A stretch of DNA of 64,000 bases from Brachybacterium huguangmaarense. GTDB taxonomy: Bacteria; Actinomycetota; Actinomycetes; Actinomycetales; Dermabacteraceae. The stretch covers positions 2,666,001 through 2,730,000 of the forward strand of contig NZ_CP107020.1 of assembly GCF_025725725.1 (NCBI RefSeq). Direction: 5' to 3'. Positions 37,275-50,402 of the stretch are shown here, piece by piece. Within the stretch, counting starts at the first letter, position 1. Each line of letters opens with the position of its first letter. Under the pieces are notes generated by a model. That model saw nothing but the letters and a program-made list of their open reading frames with translations, did no database searches and was not told the origin of the DNA. Position numbers and translations under genes: made by a program.

Positions 37275-39179
37275 TCAGTCGAGGATCTCGCCGGTCGCCA
37301 TGTCGACGGCCGGGTCGGGCGTATCGGATTGTAGTGCCGAGTGGATCTGCGCCGCGAGCGCGGGGCCGATCCCCGGGACCTCGACGAGCTCGTCCTCGCC
37401 GGCCTCGCGGATCGCGCGCACGGTCACGAAGCGGTCGAGCAGGGCACGGCGCCGGGCGGGGCCGAGGCCGGGCACCGCGTCGAGGGCGCTCTCGTGCATC
37501 GCGCGCCCGCGCTTGGAGCGGTGGTAGGTGATCGCGAAGCGGTGCGCCTCGTCGCGCAGGCGCTGCACGAGGAACAGGGCCTCGCTCGTGCGGGGCAGGA
37601 TCACGGGGTGCTCCTCGCCGGGCAGCCAGATCTCCTCGAGGCGCTTGGCGATGCCCGCGAGCGCGATGTCGGTCACGCCCTTGTCGTCCATGGCGCGCTG
37701 GGCCGCGGCGACCTGGGGCGGGCCGCCGTCGACGAGGATCAGGGCGGGCGGGTACGCGAAGCGGCGGGCGTCCTCGTCGGTCGCCTCGGGCGGGTGCAGG
37801 TGCTTCTCGAGACGGCGCGCGATGACGTCGTACATGGAGGCGGTGTCGTCGCGCGCGGCCTCGCCGTGCACGGCGTAGCGGCGGTACTCGCTCTTGCGGG
37901 GCAGGCCGTCCTCGAACACCACCTGGGAGCCGACCACGTTGGTGCCCTGGGAGTGGGAGATGTCGAAGCACTCGATGCGCAGGGGCGGCTCGTCGAGCTC
38001 GAGGGCCTCGCCGAGGTCCTCGAGCGCCTTCGAGCGCGCCGTGAGGTCCCCGGCGCGGCGCAGCCGGTGCAGCCGCAGGGCCTCCTGCGCGTTGGTGGTG
38101 ACGGTGTCCAGCAGCTCCTTCTTCTCGCCGCGCTGGGGCACCCGGAGGTCCACGGCGCGGCCCAGCAGGGCGCGCACGTCCTCGACGTCGGTGGGCATGG
38201 TGGGCACGAGCACCTCGTGCGGGACGCCGGTCGCGCCCTCGGCGGCGTCGGCGTACAGGGTGGTCAGGGCCCGCTCGACGAGGTCGGCGGTGGTGGACTC
38301 GTCGAGGATCTCGGCGGTCCAGCCGCGCTGGCCGCGGATCCGGCCGCCGCGCACGTGGAAGACCTGGACCGCGGCCTCGAGGTCGTCCTGGGCCAGGCCG
38401 ATCAGGTCGGCGTCCGTCGAGTCCGAGAGGACCACGGAGTTGCGCTCCATGACCTTGGTGAGAGCGCCGAGGTCGTCGCGCAGGCGCGCGGCGGTCTCGT
38501 AGTCCATCGCGGCCGAGGCCTCCCGCATCCGCCGCTCGATCTCGCGCGTGTACTTCGCCGTGTTGCCGGCCATGAAGTCGCAGAACTGCTCGGCGAGGGC
38601 GCGGTGGTCCTCCTCGGAGATCTCGCCCGTGCAGGGCGCCGAGCACTTCCCGATGAAGCCGAGCAGGCAGGGCCGGCCCGAGCGTTCGGCGCGGCGGAAC
38701 ACGCCCGCGCTGCACGTGCGCACGGGGAACACGCGCAGCAGCAGGTCCACGGTCTCGCGGATCGCCCACACGTGCGTGTACGGCCCGAAGTAGCGGTCGC
38801 CCTTGAGCTTGGCCCGCCGGGTCACGTGGATCCGCGGATAGCGCTCGGCCATCGTGACGGCGAGGTACGGGTAGGACTTGTCGTCGCGGAACTTGACGTT
38901 GAACCGCGGGTCGAACTCCTTGATCCACGTGTACTCGAGCGTGAGGGCCTCGACCTCGCTCGTGACGACCGTCCACTCGACCGAGGAGGCGGTCGTGACC
39001 ATGCGGCGCGTGCGCGGGTGCAGGTTCGCGACGTCCTGGAAGTAGTTGGACAGCCGGGCCCGGAGGTTCTTGGCCTTGCCCACGTAGATGACCCGCGAGT
39101 CCGCGTCGCGGAAGCGGTACACGCCCGGCCGGGTGGGGATGGTCCCCGGGGCCGGGCGGTAGGTGGCGGGATCGGCCAT
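37275..39179 (-). CDS. uvrC: excinuclease ABC subunit C
   Basis: 634 residues from ATG 39179. An N-terminal GIY-YIG nuclease ([20 protein letters not shown]), a Cys-bearing segment, a UVR motif for UvrB contact, and an RNase H-like endonuclease domain with [15 protein letters not shown] and [11 protein letters not shown] are present. The C-terminus has tandem helix-hairpin-helix motifs ([25 protein letters not shown]). It makes both incisions in nucleotide-excision repair. It lies 3 bases after uvrA and 30 before rapZ, the conserved actinobacterial order. Confidence 0.96.
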   Translation of the reverse strand: MADPATYRPAPGTIPTRPGVYRFRDADSRVIYVGKAKNLRARLSNYFQDVANLHPRTRRMVTTASSVEWTVVTSEVEALTLEYTWIKEFDPRFNVKFRDDKSYPYLAVTMAERYPRIHVTRRAKLKGDRYFGPYTHVWAIRETVDLLLRVFPVRTCSAGVFRRAERSGRPCLLGFIGKCSAPCTGEISEEDHRALAEQFCDFMAGNTAKYTREIERRMREASAAMDYETAARLRDDLGALTKVMERNSVVLSDSTDADLIGLAQDDLEAAVQVFHVRGGRIRGQRGWTAEILDESTTADLVERALTTLYADAAEGATGVPHEVLVPTMPTDVEDVRALLGRAVDLRVPQRGEKKELLDTVTTNAQEALRLHRLRRAGDLTARSKALEDLGEALELDEPPLRIECFDISHSQGTNVVGSQVVFEDGLPRKSEYRRYAVHGEAARDDTASMYDVIARRLEKHLHPPEATDEDARRFAYPPALILVDGGPPQVAAAQRAMDDKGVTDIALAGIAKRLEEIWLPGEEHPVILPRTSEALFLVQRLRDEAHRFAITYHRSKRGRAMHESALDAVPGLGPARRRALLDRFVTVRAIREAGEDELVEVPGIGPALAAQIHSALQSDTPDPAVDMATGEILD

Positions 39180-39182
39180 GGC

Positions 39183-42071
<2,889 letters not shown>

Positions 42072-42192
42072 CGCGCCATCGTACGGGGGCGTCCCGACAG
42101 TCCGCCGTGACGATCCGCGCACTCCGCGGGGAGCGAACGCCGCGCGCCCCGGTGCAGCGCCGTGTGCGCACCGGACCTGCCAGACTGGCCCG

Positions 42193-42966
42193 ATGGACGA
42201 GGACCGGACTGCACGCGGCGCCGCATCGGACGACGCCTCCACCGACGCACGCACCGACGCGCCGACCGCTGGGTCGGTCGGCCCCGAGGGCTACACCGGC
42301 GACGTCGCCGAGGGCGGCGCGAGCGACGCGCGGGTGCTTCCCTCGCTCGTGATCCGCAAGGCGTCGGTCGGCTCGATGGACAACAACGCCTACCTCCTCA
42401 CGTGCCGCTGCTCGGGCGCGCAGATGCTCATCGACGCGGCGGCCGACGCCCCGCGCCTCATGCGCCTGGTGCGCGAGGGCTCCCCCGCCTCGCGGCTGGA
42501 CACCGTCGTGACCACGCACTCCCACCACGACCACGTCGGCGCGCTCGCCGCGGTGGTGCGCCAGACCGGCGCGCGCACGGCCGCGGGGGCCGACGACGTC
42601 GCCGTGATCGAGGAGCAGACCCAGGTGGAGACCGGCACGCCGCTGTCCGACGGCGACGTGATCCGTGTGGGCGTGCACGACCTCGAGGTGATCGGCCTGC
42701 GCGGCCACACGCCCGGCTCGATCGCCCTGCTGTGGCGCGGCGGGGACGACGGCGACCACCTGTTCACGGGCGACTCCCTGTTCCCGGGCGGCGTCGGCGC
42801 GACCAAGGGCGACGCGGACCGCTTCGCCCAGCTGATCGACGACGTCGAGCACCGGATCTTCGATCGCCTGCCCGACGAGACCTGGGTCTACCCCGGCCAT
42901 GGCGCCGACACCACGCTCGGCGCCGAGCGCCCCCACGTGCCCGCCTGGCGCGAGCGGGGCTGGTGA
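42193..42966 (+). CDS. MBL-fold metallo-hydrolase (glyoxalase II-like)
   Basis: 257 residues from ATG 42193. An acidic, Ala/Asp/Thr-rich N-terminal 45 residues, likely disordered, precedes the fold. Metal ligands are visible: THSHHDHVG, His in [13 protein letters not shown], Asp in [10 protein letters not shown] and His in [12 protein letters not shown]. This matches the glyoxalase II/hydroxyacylglutathione hydrolase-like subgroup with a binuclear zinc centre, commonly acting on thioesters. It is divergent from uvrA (121 bases) and upstream of the VOC remnant, but a joint role in methylglyoxal handling is only conjecture. Confidence 0.88.
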   Translation: MDEDRTARGAASDDASTDARTDAPTAGSVGPEGYTGDVAEGGASDARVLPSLVIRKASVGSMDNNAYLLTCRCSGAQMLIDAAADAPRLMRLVREGSPASRLDTVVTTHSHHDHVGALAAVVRQTGARTAAGADDVAVIEEQTQVETGTPLSDGDVIRVGVHDLEVIGLRGHTPGSIALLWRGGDDGDHLFTGDSLFPGGVGATKGDADRFAQLIDDVEHRIFDRLPDETWVYPGHGADTTLGAERPHVPAWRERGW

Positions 42967-43015
42967 GCCGAGGGCTCCCCCTTCCTTCTGACCCGGGTGG
43001 TCCTACGCTGGGCGC

Positions 43016-43575
43016 ATGACCGAGAACACGGTCGAGAACACGACCGAGCACACCGCCCTGCCCCGCGGCATCCAGCACATCGGCGTCACCGTCCCCGACC
43101 TCGAGGAAGCGACCCGCTTCCTGAGGAGGGCCTGGGCGCCCAGGTGGCGTACGACGGGCTCACGCCCGACGACGAGCCCCGTTCCGGGCCGGAGGTGGAG
43201 CGCCAGCTCGGCCTCCCGCGCGGGGCTGCCATCCACCGCCAGCGCATGTTCGTGATCGGCGAGGGCCCGGGGCTCGAGGTCTTCGAGATCTCCGGAGAGC
43301 AGCGCCCCGCCTCCGGTCTCGCCGACCTCGGCCTCAACCACATCTCGCTGTACTGCGACGACATCGAGGGCTCGCTCGCGCGCCTGGTCGCCGCCGGCGG
43401 CAGGGCACTCTCGGAGGTGCACGGCAACAGCCGGCACGAGGACACCGAGGGCAACGGCTCGGTCTACGTCGAGGCGCCCTGGGGGATGCTCATCGAGCTG
43501 CAGACCATCCCCGGCGGGCACTACTACCCCGCCGACTCCGAGTCCGAGGTGTGGATGCCGTCGCCCCGCTCGTGA
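43016..43575 (+). pseudogene. VOC/glyoxalase-family protein with a frameshift
   Basis: The frame from ATG 43016 reads LPRGIQHIGVTVPDLEEATRF, a typical VOC start with the first metal His, then goes out of frame at 43121-43124. Sequence in the +1-shifted frame continues EGLGAQVAYDGLTPDD through FEISGEQRP, GLNHISLYCDDIEGS and APWGMLIELQTI to the stop at 43573-43575. One base, most likely a C in cttcct(c)gagg, is missing relative to a continuous product of about 186 residues. This is either a recent inactivation or a sequencing error. Substrate unknown. Confidence 0.8.
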
Positions 43576-43605
43576 GCGGGCGCGGCGGGACGGCGCGTCG
43601 ACCGG

Positions 43606-43878
43606 TCAGCGGTAGTGGTACCGGCACGCCGCGATGCGCACCTCGTCGCCTTCGATCTTGTAGACGAGGCGGTGCTCGTCGGTGATGCGGCGGGACCAAT
43701 AGCCCGCGAAGTCATGCTTCAGGGCCTCGGGCTTGCCGATGCCGTCGTGGCCGTTGCGGGAGATGTCCTGGATGAGCGTGTTGATCCGCCGCAGGGTCTT
43801 GCGATCCTGCGACTGCCACCAGAGGTAGTCGTCCCAGGCGCTCGAGCTCCAGACGAGGAGCACCTCACGCGTCGCCAT
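43606..43878 (-). CDS. yoeB: Txe/YoeB family toxin (ribosome-dependent mRNA endonuclease)
   Basis: 90 residues from ATG 43878, overlapping the antitoxin by 14 bases. Family pattern: VWSSSAWDDYLWWQSQDRKTLRRIN, readable in parts as WDDYLWWQSQDRKTLRRIN, then GKPEALKHDFAGYWSRRIT and DEHRLVYKI, with the C-terminal CRYHY. The Arg and the terminal His-Tyr are the catalytic positions of YoeB, which cleaves mRNA in the ribosomal A site. The toxin appears intact. It is paired with YefM directly upstream, whose operator is also recognisable. Confidence 0.93.
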   Translation of the reverse strand: MATREVLLVWSSSAWDDYLWWQSQDRKTLRRINTLIQDISRNGHDGIGKPEALKHDFAGYWSRRITDEHRLVYKIEGDEVRIAACRYHYR

Positions 43879-44131
43879 CGACGTCGACGAGCTCGTGACG
43901 CGCCCCGCGGCCGCCCTCGAGCTGCTCCATGGCATCCAGCAGGCGGCGGGCGTTGGCGGGCGACCGCATCAGATACGCCGTCTCGCGCAGGGACTCGTAG
44001 TCGTCGAGGGACACGATGACGACGGGCTCGTGCCCGGCGCGCGTGATGACCACTTCCTCACGGTCCGCGACGACGCCGTCCAGGACCTCGGCGTACCGTG
44101 CGCGAGATTCCGTGTAGCTGAGCGTCTTCAT
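43865..44131 (-). CDS. yefM: YefM/Phd family antitoxin
   Basis: 88 residues from ATG 44131. It starts MKTLSYTESRARYAEVLDGV and continues EEVVITRAGHEPVVIVSLDDYESL, the Phd/YefM DNA-binding fold, with a C-terminal tail for toxin binding. It neutralises YoeB and represses the operon, with the complex acting as co-repressor. A twin TGTACA palindrome lies 42-59 bases upstream of its start, the form of operator recognised by YefM in E. coli. The toxin gene begins inside its last codons, so the two are made in step. Confidence 0.93.
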   Translation of the reverse strand: MKTLSYTESRARYAEVLDGVVADREEVVITRAGHEPVVIVSLDDYESLRETAYLMRSPANARRLLDAMEQLEGGRGARHELVDVDGDA

Positions 44132-44172
44132 GGTGCGCCTCCGGTGGAACTCGGCCGCCAGAAGCGGCTTGG

Positions 44173-44190
44173 TGTACAGAAAACTGTACA
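44173..44190. promoter_or_regulatory. YefM-type operator (paired TGTACA)
   Basis: tgtacagaaaactgtaca is a perfect palindrome with 7-base arms and a 4-base centre. It contains two TGTACA cores whose centres are 12 bases apart, the core motif and spacing known for the E. coli yefM-yoeB operator. It lies between yefM (start 44131, minus) and the divergent polymerase gene (start 44250), so it may affect both. Confidence 0.75.
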
Positions 44191-44249
44191 GCGGCAGAGC
44201 TGACGGAGCAATGCTCGCCACCTCCCGCACCTTCCCTAGGATTCTCCCC

Positions 44250-45989
44250 ATGCCGCGCTCCGTCCTCCTCGCCCGCGAGGCCGACGGGCACCCGGTGATC
44301 GTGCCGCTCGATGAGGCCGGCGCCCCGCTCGGGGACGGCCCGCCCGAATCCGTCGAGCCCGCCGATCTCCCCGACCGCGTCGCCGAGCTCGAGGCGGACC
44401 ACGCGCCCCGTTGGGTGCTGCCCGACACCCCCGCCCGGTACGACGCCCTGCTCGGCGCCGGCGTGCGGATCGGGCGCTGCCACGATCTGCGGCTCGCCCA
44501 TGCGATCCTCGCGAACTCCGAGCTCGTGGCCGACACGACGCCGCTGCGCGCGGCCGACGGCTGGTCGGTCCCGCTCGACCCGGCCGCCGGAACGGCTCCG
44601 GCCGGCGAGTCGGGGGCGACGTTGTTCGACCTCGACAGCGCGCCCGCGGGCGGGGTGCCGGACGATGCCGGCGAGGCTCTCGCCGAGCTCGCCCGCCAGA
44701 GCGCCGCGATCGACGGCTCCGCCGACCCGTCGCGCCTGCGACTGCTGGTCGCCGCCGAGTCGGCCGGCGCGCTCGTGGCCGCGGAGATGCGCGCCGCCGG
44801 GATCCCGTGGGACGTCGCCGAGCACGACAGGATCCTCACCGATTTGCTCGGCCCGCGGCCCTCGCCAGGCCAGGCGCCCGCGCGCATGGCGGAGGTCGGC
44901 GCCGAGGTCCGCGCCGCGCTCGGCGACCCCCTGGTGCCGCTCGACTCCCCGCCGCGGCTCCTGCGCGCCCTGCACCGTGCGGGCATCGACGTCGCCTCCA
45001 CCTCGAAGTGGGAGCTGACCGGCATCGAGCATCCTGCGATCGATCCCCTCCTGCGCTACAAGGCGATGTCGCGCCTGCTCACCGCCAACGGGTGGGCGTG
45101 GATCGACGAGTGGGTGCACGAGGGGCGCTACCGCCCCGTGTACGTGCCGGGCGGCGTCGTGACGGGCCGCTGGGCCTCGAGCGGCGGCGGCGCGCTGCAG
45201 ATCCCCCGGCGCCTGCGCCCGGCCGTGTGTGCCGACCCCGGCTGGGTGCTCGTCGCCGCCGACGTCTCCCAGCTCGAGCCGCGGGTCCTCGCCGCGATGT
45301 CGGGGGATGCCGCGATGGCGCAGGCCGGCGCCGGGCGCGACCTGTACGCCGTGATCGTCGAGGAAGGGGTCGTGGCCACGCGCCAGGAGGCCAAGGTGGG
45401 CGTGCTCGGCGCGCTGTACGGCGGCACCAGCGGCGATGCCGGCCGGGTGGTCGCGCGCCTGCGCTCCACCTTCCCCGCGGCGATGGGCCTGGTCGACAGA
45501 GCGGCCGCAGCGGGAGAGCGCGGCGGAACGGTCACCACGCTGCTCGGGCGCTCCTCTCCCCCGCCCCCGCCGGAGTGGTCCGCATTCCAGGCGAGCGCGC
45601 ACGGCGCCGACGCCGCCCCGGGCGAGGGCGAGCGCGCGCGGCGCATCGCGCGGGACCGTGGCCGCTTCACCCGCAACTTCGTGGTCCAGGGCACCGCCGC
45701 CGAGTGGGCCCTGTCCTGGATGGCGCTGCTCCGTGCCCGGCTCGCGGCGCTTCCCGAGGCGGCCGCCGAGCATGCGGCGACCGCATCGGGGCCCGTGTTC
45801 TCACGCCGCGCGCACCTCGTGCACTTCCTGCACGACGAGGTGCTGGTCCACGCGCCCGCCGAGCAGGCCGACTCCGCCGCCGATGCCATCCGCGCGGCGG
45901 CCGAGGCCGCGGGCCGGCTCCTGTTCCCGGGCTCGGAGGTCGACTTCCCGCTCGAGCTCACGGTCTCCGAGCGGGGTACGGCGAAGTAG
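44250..45989 (+). CDS. PolA-like bifunctional 3'-5' exonuclease/DNA polymerase paralogue
   Basis: 579 residues from ATG 44250. The C-terminal half has family A polymerase motifs: GRWASSGGGALQIPRRLR, motif A VAADVSQLEPRVLAAMSG, motif B region RQEAKVGVLGALYGG and motif C HDEVLVHAP with the catalytic Asp-Glu. The N-terminal third should be the exonuclease-like domain but lacks a clear D-x-E pair, so proofreading may be inactive. There is no 5' nuclease domain. Such short PolA paralogues occur in many Actinobacteria and their role (repair or specialised synthesis) is not settled. The true polA is at 59.5-62.3 kb. Confidence 0.87.
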   Translation: MPRSVLLAREADGHPVIVPLDEAGAPLGDGPPESVEPADLPDRVAELEADHAPRWVLPDTPARYDALLGAGVRIGRCHDLRLAHAILANSELVADTTPLRAADGWSVPLDPAAGTAPAGESGATLFDLDSAPAGGVPDDAGEALAELARQSAAIDGSADPSRLRLLVAAESAGALVAAEMRAAGIPWDVAEHDRILTDLLGPRPSPGQAPARMAEVGAEVRAALGDPLVPLDSPPRLLRALHRAGIDVASTSKWELTGIEHPAIDPLLRYKAMSRLLTANGWAWIDEWVHEGRYRPVYVPGGVVTGRWASSGGGALQIPRRLRPAVCADPGWVLVAADVSQLEPRVLAAMSGDAAMAQAGAGRDLYAVIVEEGVVATRQEAKVGVLGALYGGTSGDAGRVVARLRSTFPAAMGLVDRAAAAGERGGTVTTLLGRSSPPPPPEWSAFQASAHGADAAPGEGERARRIARDRGRFTRNFVVQGTAAEWALSWMALLRARLAALPEAAAEHAATASGPVFSRRAHLVHFLHDEVLVHAPAEQADSAADAIRAAAEAAGRLLFPGSEVDFPLELTVSERGTAK

Positions 45990-46045
45990 GTATTGCTGAG
46001 CGGGGCGCCCGCCGCTCGTCGTCATCTCGGGGTAGCGTGCCGCCC

Positions 46046-46621
46046 ATGAGCTCCCTCACCCTGTTCCATCACGTCCGCGGCCTCACCCCGGGCGTGCGCG
46101 AGCTCGCCGAGCGCCTGCGGGCGGCGGGCCACGAGGTCCGCACCCCGGACCTGTTCGACGGGCGCACCTTCGCCTCGATCGAGGAGGGCTTCACCCACGT
46201 GCAGTCCCTCGGGTTCGACGCGGTCACCGCGCGGGGCGTCGCCGCCTTCGCCGAGCACCCGACCGACGCCGTCGGCGGGCTCTCCCTCGGCGCCATGCCC
46301 GCCCAGACGGTCCTGCAGACCGTGCCGGGGGTGCGCGCCGGGATCCTCCTGCACGCGTTCATCGACCCGGAGCAGCTGGACGGCACGCTGCCGGCGGGGG
46401 TTCCGGTGCACGTCCACGGCGCGGCGGAGGATCCGTTCTTCGTCGAGGAGGGCGATCTCGACGCGGCCCGTGCGTGGAGCGCCGCCCACCCCGAGGTGGT
46501 CGTGGCCGTGCACCCGGGATCGGGCCACCTGTTCACCGACTCCTCGACGGAGGACTTCGACCCGGTCGAGACCGACGCCGTGGTCGCCGACATGACAACG
46601 CTGCTGGACCGGATCGGCTGA
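46046..46621 (+). CDS. dienelactone hydrolase family protein
   Basis: 191 residues with an alpha/beta hydrolase fold of the DLH type. HEVRTPDLFDGRTF follows the first helix, the nucleophile elbow is GGLSLGAM with Ser where classical dienelactone hydrolases have Cys, the Asp is in HGAAEDPFF and the His is in GSGHLFTDSS. Hydrolysis of an ester or lactone is likely; the substrate is unknown. Start at ATG 46046. It is convergent with uvrB. Confidence 0.85.
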   Translation: MSSLTLFHHVRGLTPGVRELAERLRAAGHEVRTPDLFDGRTFASIEEGFTHVQSLGFDAVTARGVAAFAEHPTDAVGGLSLGAMPAQTVLQTVPGVRAGILLHAFIDPEQLDGTLPAGVPVHVHGAAEDPFFVEEGDLDAARAWSAAHPEVVVAVHPGSGHLFTDSSTEDFDPVETDAVVADMTTLLDRIG

Positions 46622-46626
46622 CCCGT

Positions 46627-46643
46627 CCGGCCATCCCGGCCGG
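46627..46643. terminator. short stem-loop between convergent genes
   Basis: ccggcc (46627-46632) and ggccgg (46638-46643) with a 5-base loop, between the hydrolase stop (46621) and the uvrB stop (46671). Small but well placed. Confidence 0.35.
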
Positions 46644-46670
46644 CTCACCCCGCCGGCGGAAGGGTTCGGG

Positions 46671-48779
46671 TCAGGCGCCGCCGCCCTGGACCTGCCGCAG
46701 CTCCTTCTTCAGCTCCCCCACCTCGTCGCGCAGCCGCGCCGCGACCTCGAACTGCAGGTTCTCGGCGGCCGCGTGCATCTGGGCCGTCATCTCGTCGATC
46801 ATCGCGGTGAGCGCACCCACCGGGTCGTCCCCGAGGTCCACGGTGCGGGAGCCGACGTTGTCGAGCACCTGCGCCCGTGCCCGATCCCGCGCCACGCGGT
46901 CCTTCCCGGAGCGGTAGTCCGTGGCCATGAGGGTCTCGGTGTCGATGTCCTCGCGGGCGAGCATGTCCGTGACGTCGGCGATCTTCTTGCGCAGCGGCGT
47001 CGGGTCGATCCCGTGCTCGGTGTTGTAGGCGATCTGCTTCTCGCGGCGGCGGTTGGTCTCGTCGATCGCGTCCCGCATCGAGTCGGTGACGGTGTCGGCG
47101 TACATGTGCACCTGGCCGGAGACGTTGCGGGCCGCGCGGCCGATCGTCTGGATGAGCGACGTGCGCGAGCGCAGGAAGCCCTCCTTGTCGGCGTCGAGGA
47201 TCGCCACGAGGGACACCTCGGGCAGGTCGAGGCCCTCGCGCAGCAGGTTGATGCCGACGAGCACGTCGAACTCGCCCAGGCGCAGGGAGCGCAGCAGCTC
47301 GACGCGACGCAGGGTGTCGACGTCGGAGTGGAGGTACTGCACGCGCACCCCGTTGTCGAGCAGGTAGTCGGTGAGGTCCTCGGCCATGCGCTTGGTCAGG
47401 GTGGTCACGAGCACGCGCTCGTCGCGCTCGACCCGGGTGGCGATCTCGGCGCGCAGGTCGTCGATCTGACCCTTGACCGGCTTGACGATGACCTCGGGGT
47501 CGATCAGGCCGGTGGGGCGGATGATCTGCTCGACCACCCCGTCGGAGCGCTCGAGCTCGTACGCGGCGGGCGTCGCCGAGAGGTAGACCGTCTGTCCCAC
47601 GCGCTCGGTGAACTCCGAGAACGTGAGAGGACGGTTGTCGAGCGCCGACGGGAGGCGGAAGCCGAAGTCGACGAGCGTGCGCTTGCGCGAGCGGTCCCCC
47701 TCGTACATCGCGCCGATCTGCGGGACCGTCACGTGGGACTCGTCGAGCACGAGCAGGAAGTCCTCGGGGAAGTAGTCCAGGAGCGTGTTGGGCGGCGTGC
47801 CCGGCCCGCGCCCGTCGAGGTGGCGCGAGTAGTTCTCGACGCCGTTGGTGGTGCCCATCTGGCGCAGCATCTCGAGGTCGTGGGTGGTGCGCATGCGCAG
47901 GCGCTGCGCCTCGAGCAGCTTGTTCTGGCTCTCGAGCTCGGTCAGGCGCTCCCCCAGCTCCGACTCGATCGAGTCGATCGCGCGGGCCAGCCGCTCGGGG
48001 CCGGCCACGTAGTGCGAGGCGGGGAAGATGTGGATCTGCTCCTCGGCCCGGATCACCTCGCCGGTCACCGGGTGCAGCGTGTAGAGCGCGTCGATCTCGT
48101 CGCCGAAGAACTCGATGCGGATCGCGAGCTCCTCGTACATGGGGATGATCTCGACGGTGTCCCCGCGCACCCGGAAGGTGCCGCGCACGAAGGACGTGTC
48201 GTTGCGGTCGTACTGCATGTCCACGAAGCGGCGCAGCAGGTCGTCGCGGTCGACCTGGTCGCCGACCGTGAGCAGCTCCATGCGGTCGACGTACTCCTGC
48301 GGCGTGCCCAGGCCGAAGATGCAGCTGACCGAGGAGACGACGATCGTGTCGCGCCGGGTGAGCAGCGAGTTCGTCGCGCTGTGGCGCAGCCTCTCGACCT
48401 CGGCGTTGATGGCCGAGTCCTTCTCGATGTAGGTGTCCGACTGCGGCACGTACGCCTCGGGCTGGTAGTAGTCGTAGTACGAGACGAAGTACTCGACCGC
48501 GTTGTGCGGCAGGAGCTCCCGGAACTCGCTCGCGAGCTGTGCGGCGAGGGTCTTGTTGTGCGCCATCACGAGGGTCGGCCGCTGCAGCTTCTCGATCAGC
48601 CACGCGGTGGTCGCGCTCTTGCCGGTGCCGGTCGCGCCGAGCAGCACCACGTCGCGCTCGCCGTCCTGGATCCGCTGGGCGAGCTCCGCGATGGCCTGGG
48701 GCTGGTCCCCCGAGGGCTGGTACTCCGAGACCACCTCGAAGGGGATCGAGGAGCGAGGGATGTCGGTGACGGGGCGCAT
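46671..48779 (-). CDS. uvrB: excinuclease ABC subunit B
   Basis: 702 residues from ATG 48779. Helicase motifs: Walker [14 protein letters not shown], the beta-hairpin [13 protein letters not shown] that inserts between strands, [11 protein letters not shown] (motif II equivalent), [11 protein letters not shown], and [20 protein letters not shown] plus QTIGRAARN in the second half. A C-terminal UVR motif ([20 protein letters not shown]) contacts UvrC. It verifies damage in nucleotide-excision repair. It follows coaE by 47 bases; uvrB after coaE is conserved across Actinobacteria. Confidence 0.97.
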   Translation of the reverse strand: MRPVTDIPRSSIPFEVVSEYQPSGDQPQAIAELAQRIQDGERDVVLLGATGTGKSATTAWLIEKLQRPTLVMAHNKTLAAQLASEFRELLPHNAVEYFVSYYDYYQPEAYVPQSDTYIEKDSAINAEVERLRHSATNSLLTRRDTIVVSSVSCIFGLGTPQEYVDRMELLTVGDQVDRDDLLRRFVDMQYDRNDTSFVRGTFRVRGDTVEIIPMYEELAIRIEFFGDEIDALYTLHPVTGEVIRAEEQIHIFPASHYVAGPERLARAIDSIESELGERLTELESQNKLLEAQRLRMRTTHDLEMLRQMGTTNGVENYSRHLDGRGPGTPPNTLLDYFPEDFLLVLDESHVTVPQIGAMYEGDRSRKRTLVDFGFRLPSALDNRPLTFSEFTERVGQTVYLSATPAAYELERSDGVVEQIIRPTGLIDPEVIVKPVKGQIDDLRAEIATRVERDERVLVTTLTKRMAEDLTDYLLDNGVRVQYLHSDVDTLRRVELLRSLRLGEFDVLVGINLLREGLDLPEVSLVAILDADKEGFLRSRTSLIQTIGRAARNVSGQVHMYADTVTDSMRDAIDETNRRREKQIAYNTEHGIDPTPLRKKIADVTDMLAREDIDTETLMATDYRSGKDRVARDRARAQVLDNVGSRTVDLGDDPVGALTAMIDEMTAQMHAAAENLQFEVAARLRDEVGELKKELRQVQGGGA

Positions 48780-48826
48780 GGTGCCGAGCCTACGTCCCAC
48801 CCCCGACGGTCGAGCCGCTGCTCCGC

Positions 48827-49438
48827 TCAGGGCGCAAGCTCGGCGAGCGCGGCCGCGAGGGCGCGGCGAGCCCGCTCCCCCAGCACCGTGCGCCCCGCGT
48901 TGTTGAGGATCAGGCGGTCGCAGCGCCGGATGCGCTCGAGGTCGCTCGCCTGCGCCGCGAGCACCCCGGCCACGTACTCGACGGTGCGGCCGCGGTCGCG
49001 CACCACGCGCGCGATGCGCTCGCGGCGCGGCGCGAGCACCCCGACCACGGCGTCGTAGTCGCCGTCGCGCTCCTTCTCGAGCAGCAGCGGGCTGTCGTGC
49101 ACCACGACCGCGTGGCCGGCGGCGCGGGCGGCGCGCTCCTCGGCGGCGACGGCGTCGTCGACACGGGACAGCACGATGGCCTCGAGATCGGCGCGGGCCG
49201 CGGCGTCGGCGAACACGAGCGCGGCCAGGGCGCCGCGGTCGATCGTGCCGGTGGGCAGGCGGAACTCCTCGCCGAAACGCGCGACGGCCTCCTCGACGCC
49301 GGGACCGGGCACGTCGAGCACCGCCCGCGAGTGCGCGTCGAGGTCGATCACGGGCACGCCGTCGGCGCGCCAGATGTCCGCGACCGTCGACTTGCCGGCT
49401 CCGATGCCGCCCGTCAGGCCGATCCGCGTGAGGTCCAT
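48827..49438 (-). CDS. coaE: dephospho-CoA kinase
   Basis: 203 residues from ATG 49438. P-loop [26 protein letters not shown], and [11 protein letters not shown] in the CoA-binding lid region match CoaE; the final basic helices are [10 protein letters not shown] and onward. It phosphorylates the 3'-hydroxyl of dephospho-CoA, the last step of CoA synthesis. In relatives coaE usually lies directly after rpsA; here roughly 6.5 kb of other genes separate them. Confidence 0.94.
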   Translation of the reverse strand: MDLTRIGLTGGIGAGKSTVADIWRADGVPVIDLDAHSRAVLDVPGPGVEEAVARFGEEFRLPTGTIDRGALAALVFADAAARADLEAIVLSRVDDAVAAEERAARAAGHAVVVHDSPLLLEKERDGDYDAVVGVLAPRRERIARVVRDRGRTVEYVAGVLAAQASDLERIRRCDRLILNNAGRTVLGERARRALAAALAELAP

Positions 49439-49495
49439 CCCCGCAGTCTAGGAAGGCGGGCCGCCGCCGTGGCGCGGCCACTAGGCTCGGGAGCC

Positions 49496-50380
49496 GTGAC
49501 GCCCGATCAGCTGCTGGCCGACAACGACCTCCTGCGCGCCCTCGACCTGATCGGCGTCGTGGTCATGGGGATCACGGGCGGCGCGCTCGCGAGCCGGCTG
49601 CGCTTCGACGCGGTCGGCTTCGCCGTGATCGGCATCGTGTCCGGTCTGGGCGGCGGGATCCTGCGCGATCTCATCCTCGACCAGGCCGTGCCCGCGGCGT
49701 TCTCGGGCCCGTGGTACCTCGTGTGCGCCCTGAGCGGGGCAGCGTTCTCGTACGTCGTGGCGGCCGAGGGCCGCAGCCTGCGGCGCGCGATGACGGTGCT
49801 CGACGCCCTCGCCCTGGGGCTGTGGGCCGCCTCCGGCACGGCGAAGTCGCTCACCGCGGGGCTCGACGTGCTCCCGGCCGTGCTGCTGGGCGTCGTCTCG
49901 GCGGTCGGCGGCGGCGCGATCCGCGACGTCATGGTCGGGCGCATCCCCGCCATCTTCGGCGGCAGCCCCCTGTACGCGACGACGGCGCTCGTCACGGCGA
50001 TCGCGACCTGGGCGACCCTGGCCCTGCGGCTGCCGGCGTGGACGATCCTGGTGGCGGTCGCCCTCGGCTCGGGCCTCGCGCTCGTCTCGGCGTGGCGGCA
50101 GTGGGGCCTGCCCCGCCACCAGGAGTGGCAGGTGACGCTCTCGGCGACCCAGATGAAGGCGCTCGTGCGGCGCGTGCGGCGCAGCGAGCGCCGCCGGGTC
50201 GCGACCGAGACCTCGGGGCTTCCGGCCGTCGCCGATGCCGGTGAGCGCGACGATCTCGCGCGGGACACGGGCGCGCTCGACGACACCGCCGACGACTGGG
50301 CCGGCGCCGACGGCTCGGGCGAGGGCCTGCTCGATCCGGGCCTCGGCACGCCGTCGCCCGAGCGCCCCGACCGCTCCTGA
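49496..50380 (+). CDS. UPF0126/TRIC-type membrane protein (YicG/glycine-transporter family)
   Basis: 294 residues from GTG 49496. It has two tandem three-helix repeats, each with a Gly-rich hairpin motif: [18 protein letters not shown] and [20 protein letters not shown]. About seven hydrophobic helices occupy residues 15-210. The last 85 residues are a charged, Asp/Gly-rich cytoplasmic tail, longer than usual. Bacterial members are homotrimeric cation channels by structural homology. It is on the opposite strand to coaE and aroD, with a possible leaderless start (taggct about 9 bases upstream). Confidence 0.87.
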   Translation: MTPDQLLADNDLLRALDLIGVVVMGITGGALASRLRFDAVGFAVIGIVSGLGGGILRDLILDQAVPAAFSGPWYLVCALSGAAFSYVVAAEGRSLRRAMTVLDALALGLWAASGTAKSLTAGLDVLPAVLLGVVSAVGGGAIRDVMVGRIPAIFGGSPLYATTALVTAIATWATLALRLPAWTILVAVALGSGLALVSAWRQWGLPRHQEWQVTLSATQMKALVRRVRRSERRRVATETSGLPAVADAGERDDLARDTGALDDTADDWAGADGSGEGLLDPGLGTPSPERPDRS

Positions 50381-50402
50381 GGCGGGCTGGTCCGGCGGTC
50401 CG

